Below, in pieces: positions 18,391 to 27,756 of a stretch of DNA of 64,000 nt; position 1 is the first letter of the stretch; each line of letters begins with the position of its first letter. A program made the translations under genes and the position numbers. Source of the DNA: Gimesia aquarii (lineage in GTDB: Bacteria; Planctomycetota; Planctomycetia; Planctomycetales; Planctomycetaceae); NCBI RefSeq assembly GCF_007748195.1, contig NZ_CP037920.1:3411501-3475500 (forward strand), written 5' to 3'. Below the pieces are notes generated by a model. That model had not been told where the DNA came from. It did not search any database and worked only from the letters and a program-made list of their open reading frames with translations.

Positions 18391-19806
18391 ATGAAAACAC
18401 CACACCATCAGTCTACCACTTATAATTTCGTTTTCTTCCTGTGTTCTATGGCATTGGTCCTTCTGTTTTCCAAACCGATTTTGGCGGGAGAGACCAAAGA
18501 GAAAGCAGCGGCATCTACCCGTTCAATTATCTGGATTCAACAAGAAGGAGGTCGCAAGCATGATAAAATTCGCGGCATGGTTGTGGACGGAGCCGGTAAT
18601 TGTTACGTCACCGGGGAATTTACTGAAGAGGCCCAATTTGCTGATAAAACGGTGACCAGCCGCGGCAGTATGGATTTTGTGCTTGCCAAATATAGTCCCG
18701 CAGGAAAATTACTTTGGTTGCAGACAGCAGGTGGGACCGACATCGACCGAGGTTACAGTGTAGCCGTCGATCAGGTAGGAAACTCGTATGTGACCGGTCA
18801 TTTTCAGAGCCCTACATTTCAAATCGGGGACAAAACTCTAAGGAACCACGGGGACTATGATTATTTCATTGCGAAATATGACCCGTCAGGCAAACTGTTA
18901 TGGACCCAAAGTGCAGGGGGGACCGGTTATGATTACGGACACGGAATTGCAGTGACACCACAGGGAGAGTGTTACGTAGCTGGTTCATTTGCGGGAGAGA
19001 TTACATTTGGAAACTCTCAATCGAAAAACAGAAAAGGCCGTTCGTTGTTTGTTGCCAAGTATGACACCAATGGAAAGTTACTTTGGAGTCAATTGGCGGG
19101 AAATGGACGCAGTCAAAGTGGTCATCAAATTGCCGTTGATACGAATGGGAACTGTTATGTGTGTGGTTTTATTTCAGGCGTTGTCGAGTTTGCTGGGAAA
19201 CAGATCGGATCTGATACCAGACAACAGGATATCTTTCTCGCTAAACTAACACCGGATGGGAAACTTGTCTGGTCGGCGAATTCCGGTGGTCAGGCGAATG
19301 GTTTGAGTACTGGAGTCGCCGTCGATCAACGGGGGAATTGCTATCTAACAGGAATGTTTAAAAATAAGGCCGTATTTGGAAAAACAACACTCAAAAGTGC
19401 TGGAGAACATGACATTTTTGTGGCCCGCATCAATTCAGATGGAACCCCTGCCTGGGCTTATTCCGGTGGCGGAGAAAAAATTGATTATGGGCTGGGTATA
19501 GCGACAGATCGCGCGGGAAATTGTTATGTGACCGGCGAATTCACCAATGATGTGATGTTTATGGGACAGCATCTGACTCATCTTGGCGGGCGAGATCTAT
19601 TTATCACGCGGTTTTCTCCAGAAGGCAAACTTGATTGGTTGGAAATGATGGGGGGAAAGCATAGTGACTTGAGTTATGCGATCGCCGTGGATGGTAATAA
19701 TCATTGTTTCATTTCGGGGGCGTTTTCTCCGGCAACTCAATATCAGAGTCATCAACTGAAGAGCCGCGGAAATAACGACATTTTTTTGATTAAGATGAGC
19801 CAATAA
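18391..19806 (+). CDS. Exported SBBP-repeat beta-propeller protein
   Basis: This 471-residue protein has a signal peptide (hydrophobic stretch FVFFLCSMALVLLFS, cleavage near LAGE). Seven repeats follow, each about 53 residues long, with the core D-x-x-GNCYVTGEF, then ADK/GDK, then DxFLAKYxPxGKLLW and GG. Repeat cores read GNCYVTGEF, GNSYVTGHF, GECYVAGSF, GNCYVCGFI, GNCYLTGMF, GNCYVTGEF and NHCFISGAF. Seven SBBP repeats fit one complete seven-bladed propeller. Its role is probably binding at the cell surface; the ligand is unknown. The following gene starts 1 nt after the stop, so the two are almost certainly co-translated. Confidence 0.9.
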   Translation: MKTPHHQSTTYNFVFFLCSMALVLLFSKPILAGETKEKAAASTRSIIWIQQEGGRKHDKIRGMVVDGAGNCYVTGEFTEEAQFADKTVTSRGSMDFVLAKYSPAGKLLWLQTAGGTDIDRGYSVAVDQVGNSYVTGHFQSPTFQIGDKTLRNHGDYDYFIAKYDPSGKLLWTQSAGGTGYDYGHGIAVTPQGECYVAGSFAGEITFGNSQSKNRKGRSLFVAKYDTNGKLLWSQLAGNGRSQSGHQIAVDTNGNCYVCGFISGVVEFAGKQIGSDTRQQDIFLAKLTPDGKLVWSANSGGQANGLSTGVAVDQRGNCYLTGMFKNKAVFGKTTLKSAGEHDIFVARINSDGTPAWAYSGGGEKIDYGLGIATDRAGNCYVTGEFTNDVMFMGQHLTHLGGRDLFITRFSPEGKLDWLEMMGGKHSDLSYAIAVDGNNHCFISGAFSPATQYQSHQLKSRGNNDIFLIKMSQ

Positions 19807-19807
19807 T

Positions 19808-20869
19808 ATGATACAACGCTGCTGTATATTTCTGTTCGTAATCAGTCTTTATTTTTCTACCGGTTATGCGCAATCAGTGGTTAAGAAGCCGGTGGTAAAG
19901 CCTGCGCAACTGGGAGGAGCGCCTCTGGCAGAAACGCGTCGCAAAGCGATTAATGTGCTGCCGTTTCAGCGCCAATTGGATGCCAGTAAAATCAAAAGAT
20001 GGCTGGAGATCAGCTCGCAGTGTACGATGTCTGAATTTGAATTGTTTTTGTCTCCGCTTTCTGTTCAAGAAAAAGAGTTGTTGAAAGTCATTGAAAGTAA
20101 GCCAGCTCCAATTGTGAACCGACTGAAATTTGAGAATCTACGACATGTTCTAAAACAGAAAGCACTCGTTTCTTTACGCGTGGAAGAAGAATCCGCGCAT
20201 GATCAATTGGCCCATACGACTCCTGCTGTCGAAAATTTGCTCTATGGTGCTTTTGATGTCGTGTTTGCGAGTGTTGGACCTCCCCATGGTTCACCACGTT
20301 ATGGCGATGTGATTATCCGTCTCAAAGATTCTGTAAGAGAAAACGGCTGGGCTACTCCGTTTAGTGGCATGCATTTCATGTATGCGATTCGTCATAAGAA
20401 CGCCCGCAAAATGCAAGATATGTTGGCGGCTGGGAAAACCTTACCAAAGTCACCATATAATCCACTCAATCTGGGTTTTGATGACCGTTTACATTTTTCG
20501 CATTATGTCGTTACTGAAAAATCCTGGAACAAGGCGCTTGCCTATCAGGCAATCCTAGTGCATCGTAACTTGGACGATTCTCTCGCCAGCAAAAAAGTCA
20601 AGCAGCGTTTTGCAGAAATGTTGTCAGAGAAAAATCCACAAAAATTCTGGAGCCTGTTTATTCCTCCTCGCCTGAAGAATGGAACGCCACAACAGGATGC
20701 CGAAAACGTACCATTTGGTTATCTGGAAGGCAAATTTGACGATCAGATTTCGAGTGACTTTTTTACTTCGATTGAAGTCCCTGCTGACAAGCTGTCTGAA
20801 GTTCAATCCTGGCCTGAGGCCCAACCATTTCTCCACTTGATTCACCCTAAGCCGGCCGGTCAGCCCTGA
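19808..20869 (+). CDS. Exported protein of unknown function, possibly ADP-ribosyltransferase-like
   Basis: This 353-residue protein has a signal peptide (CCIFLFVISLYFSTGYA). I do not recognise it securely. Features that recall ADP-ribosyltransferase folds are RYGDVIIRLKDSV (a possible early R strand), GWATPFSGMHFM, and a late YLEGKFDD followed by FTSIEVP, which resembles the catalytic E-x-Q/E strand and the I-x-VP strand of that fold. This is pattern reading by eye and could be wrong. The ATG lies 1 nt after the SBBP gene stop, so translation is coupled and the propeller may be a partner. A perfect 9-bp hairpin spans its stop codon. Confidence 0.6.
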   Translation: MIQRCCIFLFVISLYFSTGYAQSVVKKPVVKPAQLGGAPLAETRRKAINVLPFQRQLDASKIKRWLEISSQCTMSEFELFLSPLSVQEKELLKVIESKPAPIVNRLKFENLRHVLKQKALVSLRVEEESAHDQLAHTTPAVENLLYGAFDVVFASVGPPHGSPRYGDVIIRLKDSVRENGWATPFSGMHFMYAIRHKNARKMQDMLAAGKTLPKSPYNPLNLGFDDRLHFSHYVVTEKSWNKALAYQAILVHRNLDDSLASKKVKQRFAEMLSEKNPQKFWSLFIPPRLKNGTPQQDAENVPFGYLEGKFDDQISSDFFTSIEVPADKLSEVQSWPEAQPFLHLIHPKPAGQP

Positions 20870-20896
20870 AAATAACTAGAACCTATGTTTTCAGGG
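20864..20896 (+). terminator. Hairpin over the stop codon, possible terminator
   Basis: CCCTGAAAA (20864-20872) pairs perfectly with TTTTCAGGG (20888-20896) across a 15-nt loop and includes the stop codon of the preceding gene. There is no U-tract after it, so it may stabilise or end the transcript in a factor-dependent way. Confidence 0.45.
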
Positions 20897-21648
20897 TAAA
20901 GACTTGAGTACGCTTCGATGATCACTTATTTTCATGCAAGTGATACGCTTTGATCACAGTGTGAACGCCATTTCGTAGCAATTGATATGGCGTTGAAAGA
21001 CGTTGATGACATCGTTTTTGTCGCGATGAACAGAGTGAACTTTTTCGTGTGGCGAACATGACTATACTCTTTGAGTACAGAACGTTACAAAACTTTCTTT
21101 GGTATAGGTTATTCAAATTAAGCATAATCAATCTGGCGCGGGTCATTTCGAGATAACTAGTGTGATCAACTGGAGATAATACAAAAATAAAAATTTGTTA
21201 CGCGCGCGACGCAGAATTCAGGATTTTATGTTGCGTCAGGAACGTGTCAAGCTGTCTATTTTGAAGTAAATAGAACAATATTTTTTGATTCATTGTAGTG
21301 TCCAGTCAGTAAAAAGTAAAAAAAGTGAAAGAGTCAAAAAATGAATCGAACAAATTAATGCAGATGTTTAAATCGAAAATAAGCTGAATAAATTGTGACG
21401 CGCAAAAATGTTTTTATATGAAATTTTGGAGAGCTCTCAGTGCATGCCAGGCAAGAGTGTTGACAGCATGACAGGCTTGCTACTAAAAAGTAAAAGCCGT
21501 TCGAAAAGAGTGAGTCTGTCATATCTACAAGAATTGAATTCTGGGTTCAAAGCGGGATTACGAATCTCACAATGCGGTCATCTGATTTAATTCTTACTAT
21601 GATAAAACTTCAGTTCGTATAACAATATACCAGGGGAGAAGCCAGTCG
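20897..21648. other. Long intergenic region
   Basis: This stretch of about 750 bp has no supported gene. An inverted repeat, ATCACTT at 20921-20927 with AAGTGAT at 20938-20944, lies near its left end. A 60-codon reading frame at 21408-21590 lacks a ribosome site and any recognisable sequence. The right end must hold the promoter of the PQQ-propeller gene. I see no RNA gene. Confidence 0.4.
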
Positions 21649-24111
21649 ATGCCATTTTTTCAACACGCTAGTTTATTTTCATTTCTTAAAGATAAAGGGA
21701 TGAATTTTTTAACAGCTGTTTGTTTTCTCTGCCTGAACTTGGTTTATTGTGACGTTTCGTTTGCAGACTGGCCTCAATTGCGGGGTGAGAAGTGTGATGG
21801 CCATGCCGAGGAATCAAGTATCCTCTCTCGCACATCGGATGTGCAACTAAAAATAGGTTGGAAAAAAGCACTTGGAAGTGGTTATTCGAGTGTGGTCGTT
21901 GCAGGAGACCGCATTGTGACAGGTTACTGTGACGACAAAGAGGGATATCTTGTTTGTTTCTCCGCAGAAGATGGTCGTGAACTTTGGAAGCATCAGACCG
22001 GGCCCAGATGGAAAGGTTCGAACGGTTCATTTGATGGGCCGATTGCAACTCCGGCGGTCGGTTTTGGGCGCGTTTTTATGATCACTCCTGCGGGTGATTT
22101 ATTCGCAGTGAAGTTGAAGAGCGGGGAGTTAGACTGGAAGATAAATGTTGCAGAAAAATTAGGGATCAAGCCAATTTTTTATGGGTTTGGTGCTTCCCCC
22201 ATTATTCATGGCAAGCATCTTTTTATTCAACTGGGACCACCAGCGGGAACGCTGTGTGCGCTGAATCCGACGGACGGGGAAGTGGTCTGGTCTCAAGGAA
22301 CTGATTCTGTCGGTTATCAGAATCCAGTACCGATTGTTTTTAATGGGAAAACAGTTTTGTTGTCTGCCGGAAATACACAGATTGCCGGCGTAGATACACA
22401 AAGCGGAAAAGCATTATTTGAATTTACACATCAGGGCCAGGGAGCCCGTGGTGCCTGGAGCCTGATTCCAGTTCCGATGCCCGGCAATCTGGTGTTTCTT
22501 GCGCATGATGACACGCGTTCCAAACTGATTGCACTCAAAACTGGTAATCAAACAAAGCCGATTGATGTGGAAGAGGTTTGGGAAGAGCGATCGATACGTA
22601 ACTCCTACAATGTTCCAGTTGCGGTGGGGGAAAATATTTTTGCGTTCAGCTCACGCATTCTTACATGTGTTGATGACAAGGGAAAATTATTATGGCGTTC
22701 ACGAAAGCCAGGGGATGGGTTTATTTCAGCAGTTGATAATCATCTGATTCTGTTGACCAAAGCCGGTACGATGCACATTGCGCGTGCCAGCGTGAGCGGT
22801 TATGAAGAGATCACACAGGAGAAAATCTTTGATGATGTAACCTGGTCGCTTCCCGCCATACATAAGAATTCTATTTTTGTACGAAGTATAGGCGAGATTG
22901 CGCGTGTTAATATCGTTCCTGGGAAAACATCACCACAGCGGCTTGTCAAAAGTGAGCCTGTCGGTGAGAAATTCCAAGCGTTCCTTGACCGTGTGGAGAA
23001 CGCAAAAGCAACTGACAAAAATAAGGAAGTCGATCAATTTTTAGCTAAAACTTCATCAACACCTTATATCGAAAACGGTATTGTGCACTTCCTGTTAAGA
23101 GGAAATTATCAAGATGCTGCGGTCGCCAGTGACCTCTTTGGTGCGCGACAAGAGCGTCGGATGCAATCCGTAAAAGGAACCGATTTATTCTACTTCGCAG
23201 CAAAAATTCCGAATGACACACGAGTAAGCTACGTTTTTATCGCTGACTATAAAACGATCTTGGATCCTCTGAATCCTCGGAAAAATAAGAGTTCATTGTT
23301 TGTGGAGGATATTGAGATCGTGCATTTGGTTGGCGGCGAAACACTAACGATGTCATGGTTTGATATGCCTGGGCGACCAAAGTCAATTGAGCCCGACAGT
23401 AGTCAAGCTCTTGTAGGTCAGTTGTCTACAACTCATCTCGTCAGTAAAAATATGAAGGACGAGAAGATTCCACTTACGGTTTATACCCCGCCTCAATATC
23501 CACTGTCAGGTAAGTCCTATCCCGTAGTCTTCGTCCATGATGGAGAAGCAGCGATCAAATTGGGAAAACTGCCACATATTGTTGAAAAACTGATTCAGTC
23601 TAAGACAATTCCAGAGGTGGTTGTTGTCTTCATTCACAGGCCATTTAATCCCATGCTGGGGGCATTCGGTTACGAGCAGATGTTTGGGACTGAGCTGATA
23701 CCGATGATTGAGCAAAAGTATCAAATTTCGAAAAAGCGTAAAGATCATAGTTCTTTAGGAGGCGGTTTCTCAGGTCTGATTGCTCTTACCTCTGCCATGT
23801 CGAATCGAGATCAAATTGGTCGTCTCGCAATACAGTCTGTTCATGCATTCGAACTTCATCAGCTGATGATTGATGGCGCTCTGGCAACCGCGGGGCCTAA
23901 AAGCGATATTTTGATGCAGTGGGGAAAATTTGAAGTTACAAACCCCGAAGAAAATTGGGATATGGCGAAAACATCGGACCGTATCAGTAAGCAGCTTTCA
24001 AAGTCAGGTCACAATATTCAAGCTCAGGTTGTCAATGACGGGAGCGATTGGATCTGCTGGCGAAGCCACGCGGCAGAAGTATTTAAGTTTCTTTTGTCAG
24101 AGTCGAAATAA
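21649..24111 (+). CDS. PQQ-like beta-propeller fused to an esterase-like alpha/beta-hydrolase domain
   Basis: This exported protein has 820 residues. A long signal peptide ends near SFADWPQ. An eight-blade PQQ-type WD propeller (about 40-430) follows, with repeats such as DGRELWKHQTGP, SGELDWKINV and TDGEVVWSQGTDS, of the outer-membrane BamB/alcohol-dehydrogenase-like kind. A linker resembling the carbohydrate-binding N-domain of enterochelin-esterase-like proteins leads into a C-terminal alpha/beta-hydrolase (about 610-820, LTVYTPPQYP, YPVVFVHDGE). The nucleophile elbow reads HSSLGG around Ser702 instead of GxSxGG. The expected His of the GGHDxxxWR motif is Ser799 (DGSDWICWR). Activity is therefore doubtful. 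GGGGAG lies about 10 nt before the ATG at 21649. Confidence 0.83.
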   Translation: MPFFQHASLFSFLKDKGMNFLTAVCFLCLNLVYCDVSFADWPQLRGEKCDGHAEESSILSRTSDVQLKIGWKKALGSGYSSVVVAGDRIVTGYCDDKEGYLVCFSAEDGRELWKHQTGPRWKGSNGSFDGPIATPAVGFGRVFMITPAGDLFAVKLKSGELDWKINVAEKLGIKPIFYGFGASPIIHGKHLFIQLGPPAGTLCALNPTDGEVVWSQGTDSVGYQNPVPIVFNGKTVLLSAGNTQIAGVDTQSGKALFEFTHQGQGARGAWSLIPVPMPGNLVFLAHDDTRSKLIALKTGNQTKPIDVEEVWEERSIRNSYNVPVAVGENIFAFSSRILTCVDDKGKLLWRSRKPGDGFISAVDNHLILLTKAGTMHIARASVSGYEEITQEKIFDDVTWSLPAIHKNSIFVRSIGEIARVNIVPGKTSPQRLVKSEPVGEKFQAFLDRVENAKATDKNKEVDQFLAKTSSTPYIENGIVHFLLRGNYQDAAVASDLFGARQERRMQSVKGTDLFYFAAKIPNDTRVSYVFIADYKTILDPLNPRKNKSSLFVEDIEIVHLVGGETLTMSWFDMPGRPKSIEPDSSQALVGQLSTTHLVSKNMKDEKIPLTVYTPPQYPLSGKSYPVVFVHDGEAAIKLGKLPHIVEKLIQSKTIPEVVVVFIHRPFNPMLGAFGYEQMFGTELIPMIEQKYQISKKRKDHSSLGGGFSGLIALTSAMSNRDQIGRLAIQSVHAFELHQLMIDGALATAGPKSDILMQWGKFEVTNPEENWDMAKTSDRISKQLSKSGHNIQAQVVNDGSDWICWRSHAAEVFKFLLSESK

Positions 24112-24599
24112 TTGCCTTCAATAAGCAAGTTTGTACGCTTGTCGAATCCTCTGAACTTACCAGGTGAGTTGCGGCGTCCTTCACAGTTGATATGATCAAT
24201 GTACCTACGCTAGAACGCGAGATAGGTGAGTGCTAGCTCGATAATATATCGTAAATGAAGTATTATTGCTGGAAAAATTGATAAAGTTCAATCCCAAACC
24301 AAAGACCAGCCATTTTTTATTTGATTTTCTCCAAAGCAGCAGGCATGCTGTAAGCGAGTAGCTTGATTCTTTGTAGTAGAGTGGCCAGAGAATCAAGGAA
24401 TTTAGCATTTCATGCTGCAGCGCCAATTGCTTCATTCAAAATTTACAAATTCTACTACTTTGCTGTTAACATAAGTTTTATTTGAAAATATTGAATACAA
24501 ATTGGTCTAAATGTAGATCCATTTATATTAGATTCGAGCTTATTCTCGAATGATATATAGGCATAGTATGTCTTGTAATAATTGTTGTAGGTGATTCTT
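24112..24599. other. Intergenic region upstream of the MBL gene
   Basis: This AT-rich stretch of 488 bp has no supported gene. A perfect inverted repeat, ATTCGAG at 24532-24538 and CTCGAAT at 24545-24551, sits 49-68 nt before the MBL start and could be an operator or a leader hairpin. No terminator was evident for the preceding gene. Confidence 0.4.
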
Positions 24600-26126
24600 A
24601 TGACAAATTGTTTCGTCGCACTACCGAAAGATGAAGAAGGTAAAAATGTTAAAACATTTCTATTTAAAGAGAATCGTTCCAAGAAAGTACGACAAGTCCT
24701 GTGGGGAGATTGGTTGACAGTAAAACGTGATATGGGTGATGGCTGGTTGGAAATTGAATGGGCTCCTAACAGCGAAGAGCCCGAGTTGCTTTATATTCCC
24801 AAAGAGCATACTACCGATACCCGGCCATTAGAAATCGTGTTTTTGGATGTCGGGCAAGGTGATGGCGCGGTGTTGATTACTCCAGAACGCGGAGAAAACG
24901 AAGCTGTCATGGTAATTGACTCGGGTGACTCTGACAACATGCATGATTTTTTGGATAAACGATTTAAGCCTTACAATGAGCAGTTTCAATTTCATGCAGC
25001 TGTTATTACTCATCCTGACCAAGATCATTATCAGGGGTTTAATAAAATATTTTCATCAGAAAAATTTGGATTTGATGTTGTATATCACAGTGGATTAGTC
25101 GAGCGTCCGATAAGTGGAACTTTTGAAAAGCTCGGTGGTCGAAGTGAAAAGCTGTCTAATAAGAAACGCTATATCACTGCATTGGCTGAGGATAAGAGTG
25201 ATGTTGAACGACTTTTTGGTGGAGCTGTGGATCCTGGAGACTTTCTTTTTCCGAATCTGATGCGGGCAGCACTCAATAACCAAAACATCAAAGACTTCAA
25301 AATGTTATCGACTGAACACGGCACAAAAGAAGCTGGCACGATTTGGATGCCAGGATTTGCCCCCTCGGATGGTCGGGCCTATAGTATTGAGGTGGTCGGC
25401 CCAGTAGTCGAAACTGTCGATGATGGTAAACCAAAACTGCGCTCTATTGGTTCTTATGGTGAAACTAAAAATGGTCACTCAGTAATTCTACGTTTGCATT
25501 TCGGTGGCATTAAAATTCTATTTGGTGGAGATTTAAATGACAAAGCTGAAAAGTTCTTACTGAAACATTATGCAGGAGTAAGTAAATTTCCTCGTGATGA
25601 TTCACCACAGTATATCGAAATGATCAAGTTGGCTTCTAAGAAATTTCGCGCTGACATTATGAAGGTTTGTCATCATGGTTCCGAAAAAGTGACAGATGCA
25701 TTTCTTGAAACAGTATTTCCGGCAGCGTTTGTTATTTCATCGGGAGATAGCGAGGGTCATGTTCATCCTCGACCTGATCTTTTAGGACGCCTTGGTAAAA
25801 AAGGACGTAGCAAAGCGCCAGTAATCTTGTCGACAGAACTCCAACGCTCTACTCGTGAAAAAGAGGATAAGAAGCTTGTTGATCGATTACTGAAACGTAT
25901 TGCAGATTTGGATGCTGTTCCTAGTGAGAGCGTGAAAGATAAATTCGAGAAAGACATCAATTTATTAGGTCGCTCAAATGTGACCGTTTATGGCACAATT
26001 TATTTAAAAACAGATGGCAATACTCTTATCACTGCATTTCGCATAGAAACTGGCAGTGAAACTAAGAAATGGTTTACTTTTCACTACGAATTAGACGATG
26101 AAGGTGAATTGAATCTGATTGGCTAG
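24600..26126 (+). CDS. ComEC/Rec2-like metallo-beta-lactamase-fold hydrolase
   Basis: This is a soluble protein of 508 residues. The first ~75 residues look like an SH3-type beta-barrel (VRQVLWGDWLTVKR, GWLEIEWAP). A ComEC-type MBL domain follows: IVFLDVGQGDGAVLI, IDSGDSDN, the metal motif H138-P-D-Q-D142-H143, Asp311 in GGDLND, and KVCHHGSE (H358/H359). All expected metal ligands are therefore present. Unlike ComEC proper there are no membrane helices, so it is not a DNA-uptake channel by itself. Free-standing proteins of this type are thought to be nucleases or phosphodiesterases. The start is the ATG at 24600 with AGGTG upstream, preferred over GTG at 24591. It stands alone, before a tRNA-Pro gene on the opposite strand. 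The function is unknown. Confidence 0.85.
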   Translation: MTNCFVALPKDEEGKNVKTFLFKENRSKKVRQVLWGDWLTVKRDMGDGWLEIEWAPNSEEPELLYIPKEHTTDTRPLEIVFLDVGQGDGAVLITPERGENEAVMVIDSGDSDNMHDFLDKRFKPYNEQFQFHAAVITHPDQDHYQGFNKIFSSEKFGFDVVYHSGLVERPISGTFEKLGGRSEKLSNKKRYITALAEDKSDVERLFGGAVDPGDFLFPNLMRAALNNQNIKDFKMLSTEHGTKEAGTIWMPGFAPSDGRAYSIEVVGPVVETVDDGKPKLRSIGSYGETKNGHSVILRLHFGGIKILFGGDLNDKAEKFLLKHYAGVSKFPRDDSPQYIEMIKLASKKFRADIMKVCHHGSEKVTDAFLETVFPAAFVISSGDSEGHVHPRPDLLGRLGKKGRSKAPVILSTELQRSTREKEDKKLVDRLLKRIADLDAVPSESVKDKFEKDINLLGRSNVTVYGTIYLKTDGNTLITAFRIETGSETKKWFTFHYELDDEGELNLIG

Positions 26127-26283
26127 TGATTTTTGGTGCACTAATCGTAAAGAAATGTGCTTGTATTTTGAAATGCACTTGAGTTTTCAGCGATTTTGCA
26201 GCTAAGAGAACGATTAGAAATTAAGCAATATTAAATTGAGAGATGATTACTAAAAATCATCCTAAACAGATTATATTAAAAAG

Positions 26284-26357
26284 TCGGGATGACAAGATTT
26301 GAACTTGCGACCTCTGCGTCCCGAACGCAGCACTCTACCAGGCTGAGCTACATCCCG
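26284..26357 (-). tRNA. tRNA-Pro (anticodon CGG)
   Basis: The minus strand folds as a cloverleaf of 74 nt. The acceptor arm CGGGATG pairs with CATCCCG and is followed by discriminator A. The D-arm includes GCTCAGCCTGGTAGAGT. The anticodon stem CTGCG/CGCAG encloses the loop TTCGGGA with anticodon CGG. The T-arm has the TTCAAAT loop. CCA is not encoded. Confidence 0.95.
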
Positions 26358-26428
26358 TTTAGATTCTATTCTATCAGAGGATGATGACTGGTCAACGTAA
26401 TCAAACCGTCTTATTTTCGCATGCAAAC

Positions 26429-27448
26429 CTAATAAGGTTGTACAACCGGTGGTGTTCCAGCCGTTGATGGTGCGGTGGGAAAATGTGCTGGATCGACATT
26501 AATTGGTTCAGGTGAATTTGCAACAGTGGGCGGTCCTAGCTGAACTGGTTGACCTGCGATACCTGGGGCAACCAGCATCGGTTGTGAGGCCATAGTTTCA
26601 CTGGGTAGTGCCTGAGCATGGCTCATGTGTGAAGGGCTCGTCATGGCGACTGTTCCCGCAGTCATGCTGCTATAGGTGGGCAGGGGGTAAGCATTACTTG
26701 CCTGAGCAGTACGAGATTGATAACGAAACCTGCTGCCATTGCCAAGGGGGCCATGTGACCAACCTTTGGCTGCAATGCGATTAGTTCCGGTTGATGTTGA
26801 ATACGGTTTTTTGATCGAAGCGATACGTGCCTGCACCTGTGGTTGATACCATTCGGAGTGCATTGATTGTTGGTACATTGCCAGGGCCTCTTCAGAGCGT
26901 CCTGTCTGTTGATAAAGCTGACCTAGATGCGCAAGTACTTTGGGATGGTTTGGGTCGGCATTCGATGCAGCCTTTAATGATTGTTCTGCTCCGCCTAAGT
27001 CGCCGGACTGTTGTTGCAACCATGCCATTTCCAAATGGGATTCAGCAATATAGGGTTGGGTGTCTCTCCAGGCGGTAACATGCTGTATTGCCTCCTGCTG
27101 ACGTCCCTGGCTGATCATTAATTCTGCTAACCCGTGATGTGAGGGTTGATGGGAAGGATCTATCATTAACGCATTTTTATAGGTTTGTTCTGCTCCTGCC
27201 AGATCGCCTTCTTTTTGCATCGTGACAGCGAGGTTATGGACATAATCCGGATTCCCCGGATTGTCAGCGATCGCACGACTGAAAGCAGCTCGTGCATTTG
27301 CATAGTCGCCACGTTGATAATAGCCATTTCCCATTTCGTTACTGGCGACTCCGTGCATAGAGTTGCATCCGGAAAGTGTTAACGTTCCCAATGAGAACGA
27401 AATGACCAAGTTACTAATGAATAGAAAATTTATCCGGGTTGAGTGCAT
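26429..27448 (-). CDS. TPR-repeat lipoprotein
   Basis: This lipoprotein has 339 residues. The start at 27448 is chosen because GGAG lies 9 nt upstream; two further upstream in-frame ATGs lack a site. The signal peptide ends in LTLSGC, a lipobox. About four to five tetratricopeptide repeats follow ([107 protein letters not shown]). The C-terminal ~130 residues are Pro/Ser/Met-rich and disordered. It is probably an envelope scaffold protein, possibly linked to Flp/Tad pilus or secretion functions in this phylum, but no partner is adjacent. Confidence 0.85.
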   Translation of the reverse strand: MHSTRINFLFISNLVISFSLGTLTLSGCNSMHGVASNEMGNGYYQRGDYANARAAFSRAIADNPGNPDYVHNLAVTMQKEGDLAGAEQTYKNALMIDPSHQPSHHGLAELMISQGRQQEAIQHVTAWRDTQPYIAESHLEMAWLQQQSGDLGGAEQSLKAASNADPNHPKVLAHLGQLYQQTGRSEEALAMYQQSMHSEWYQPQVQARIASIKKPYSTSTGTNRIAAKGWSHGPLGNGSRFRYQSRTAQASNAYPLPTYSSMTAGTVAMTSPSHMSHAQALPSETMASQPMLVAPGIAGQPVQLGPPTVANSPEPINVDPAHFPTAPSTAGTPPVVQPY

Positions 27449-27756
27449 CGTGCACATCTCCATCGTTTGTAAGTATGATCAAGAATCAACGGCAGATTCC
27501 AGTTTCATTCTGTCGGGAAAACGGTTTGGATAGGGGGATGATATTGGGAATTTCAACTGTGTATCATGATATGACTATGAGAGAAGTGTGGGAAAGATAT
27601 CAATCACTTGAAATTACGGCAAGAGGAATTTCAACAATTTTCGTTGGATTCACGATCCAGATAAAAAAAGAATCGAAGACCCTAAATTCTTGTTTAAATA
27701 GAAGATAGGGCCTTATTACCTGGTAAGCATTTACAGTGATTTTTAGCAGGGATATC
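27449..27756. other. Intergenic region
   Basis: The 308 bp lie between two minus-strand genes and should contain the promoter of the TPR lipoprotein gene. No RNA gene, terminator or convincing ORF was seen. Confidence 0.35.

Noticed and set aside
21408..21590. A 60-codon frame upstream of the PQQ-propeller gene.
   Set aside because: No ribosome site or family resemblance; probably chance in a 750-bp gap.
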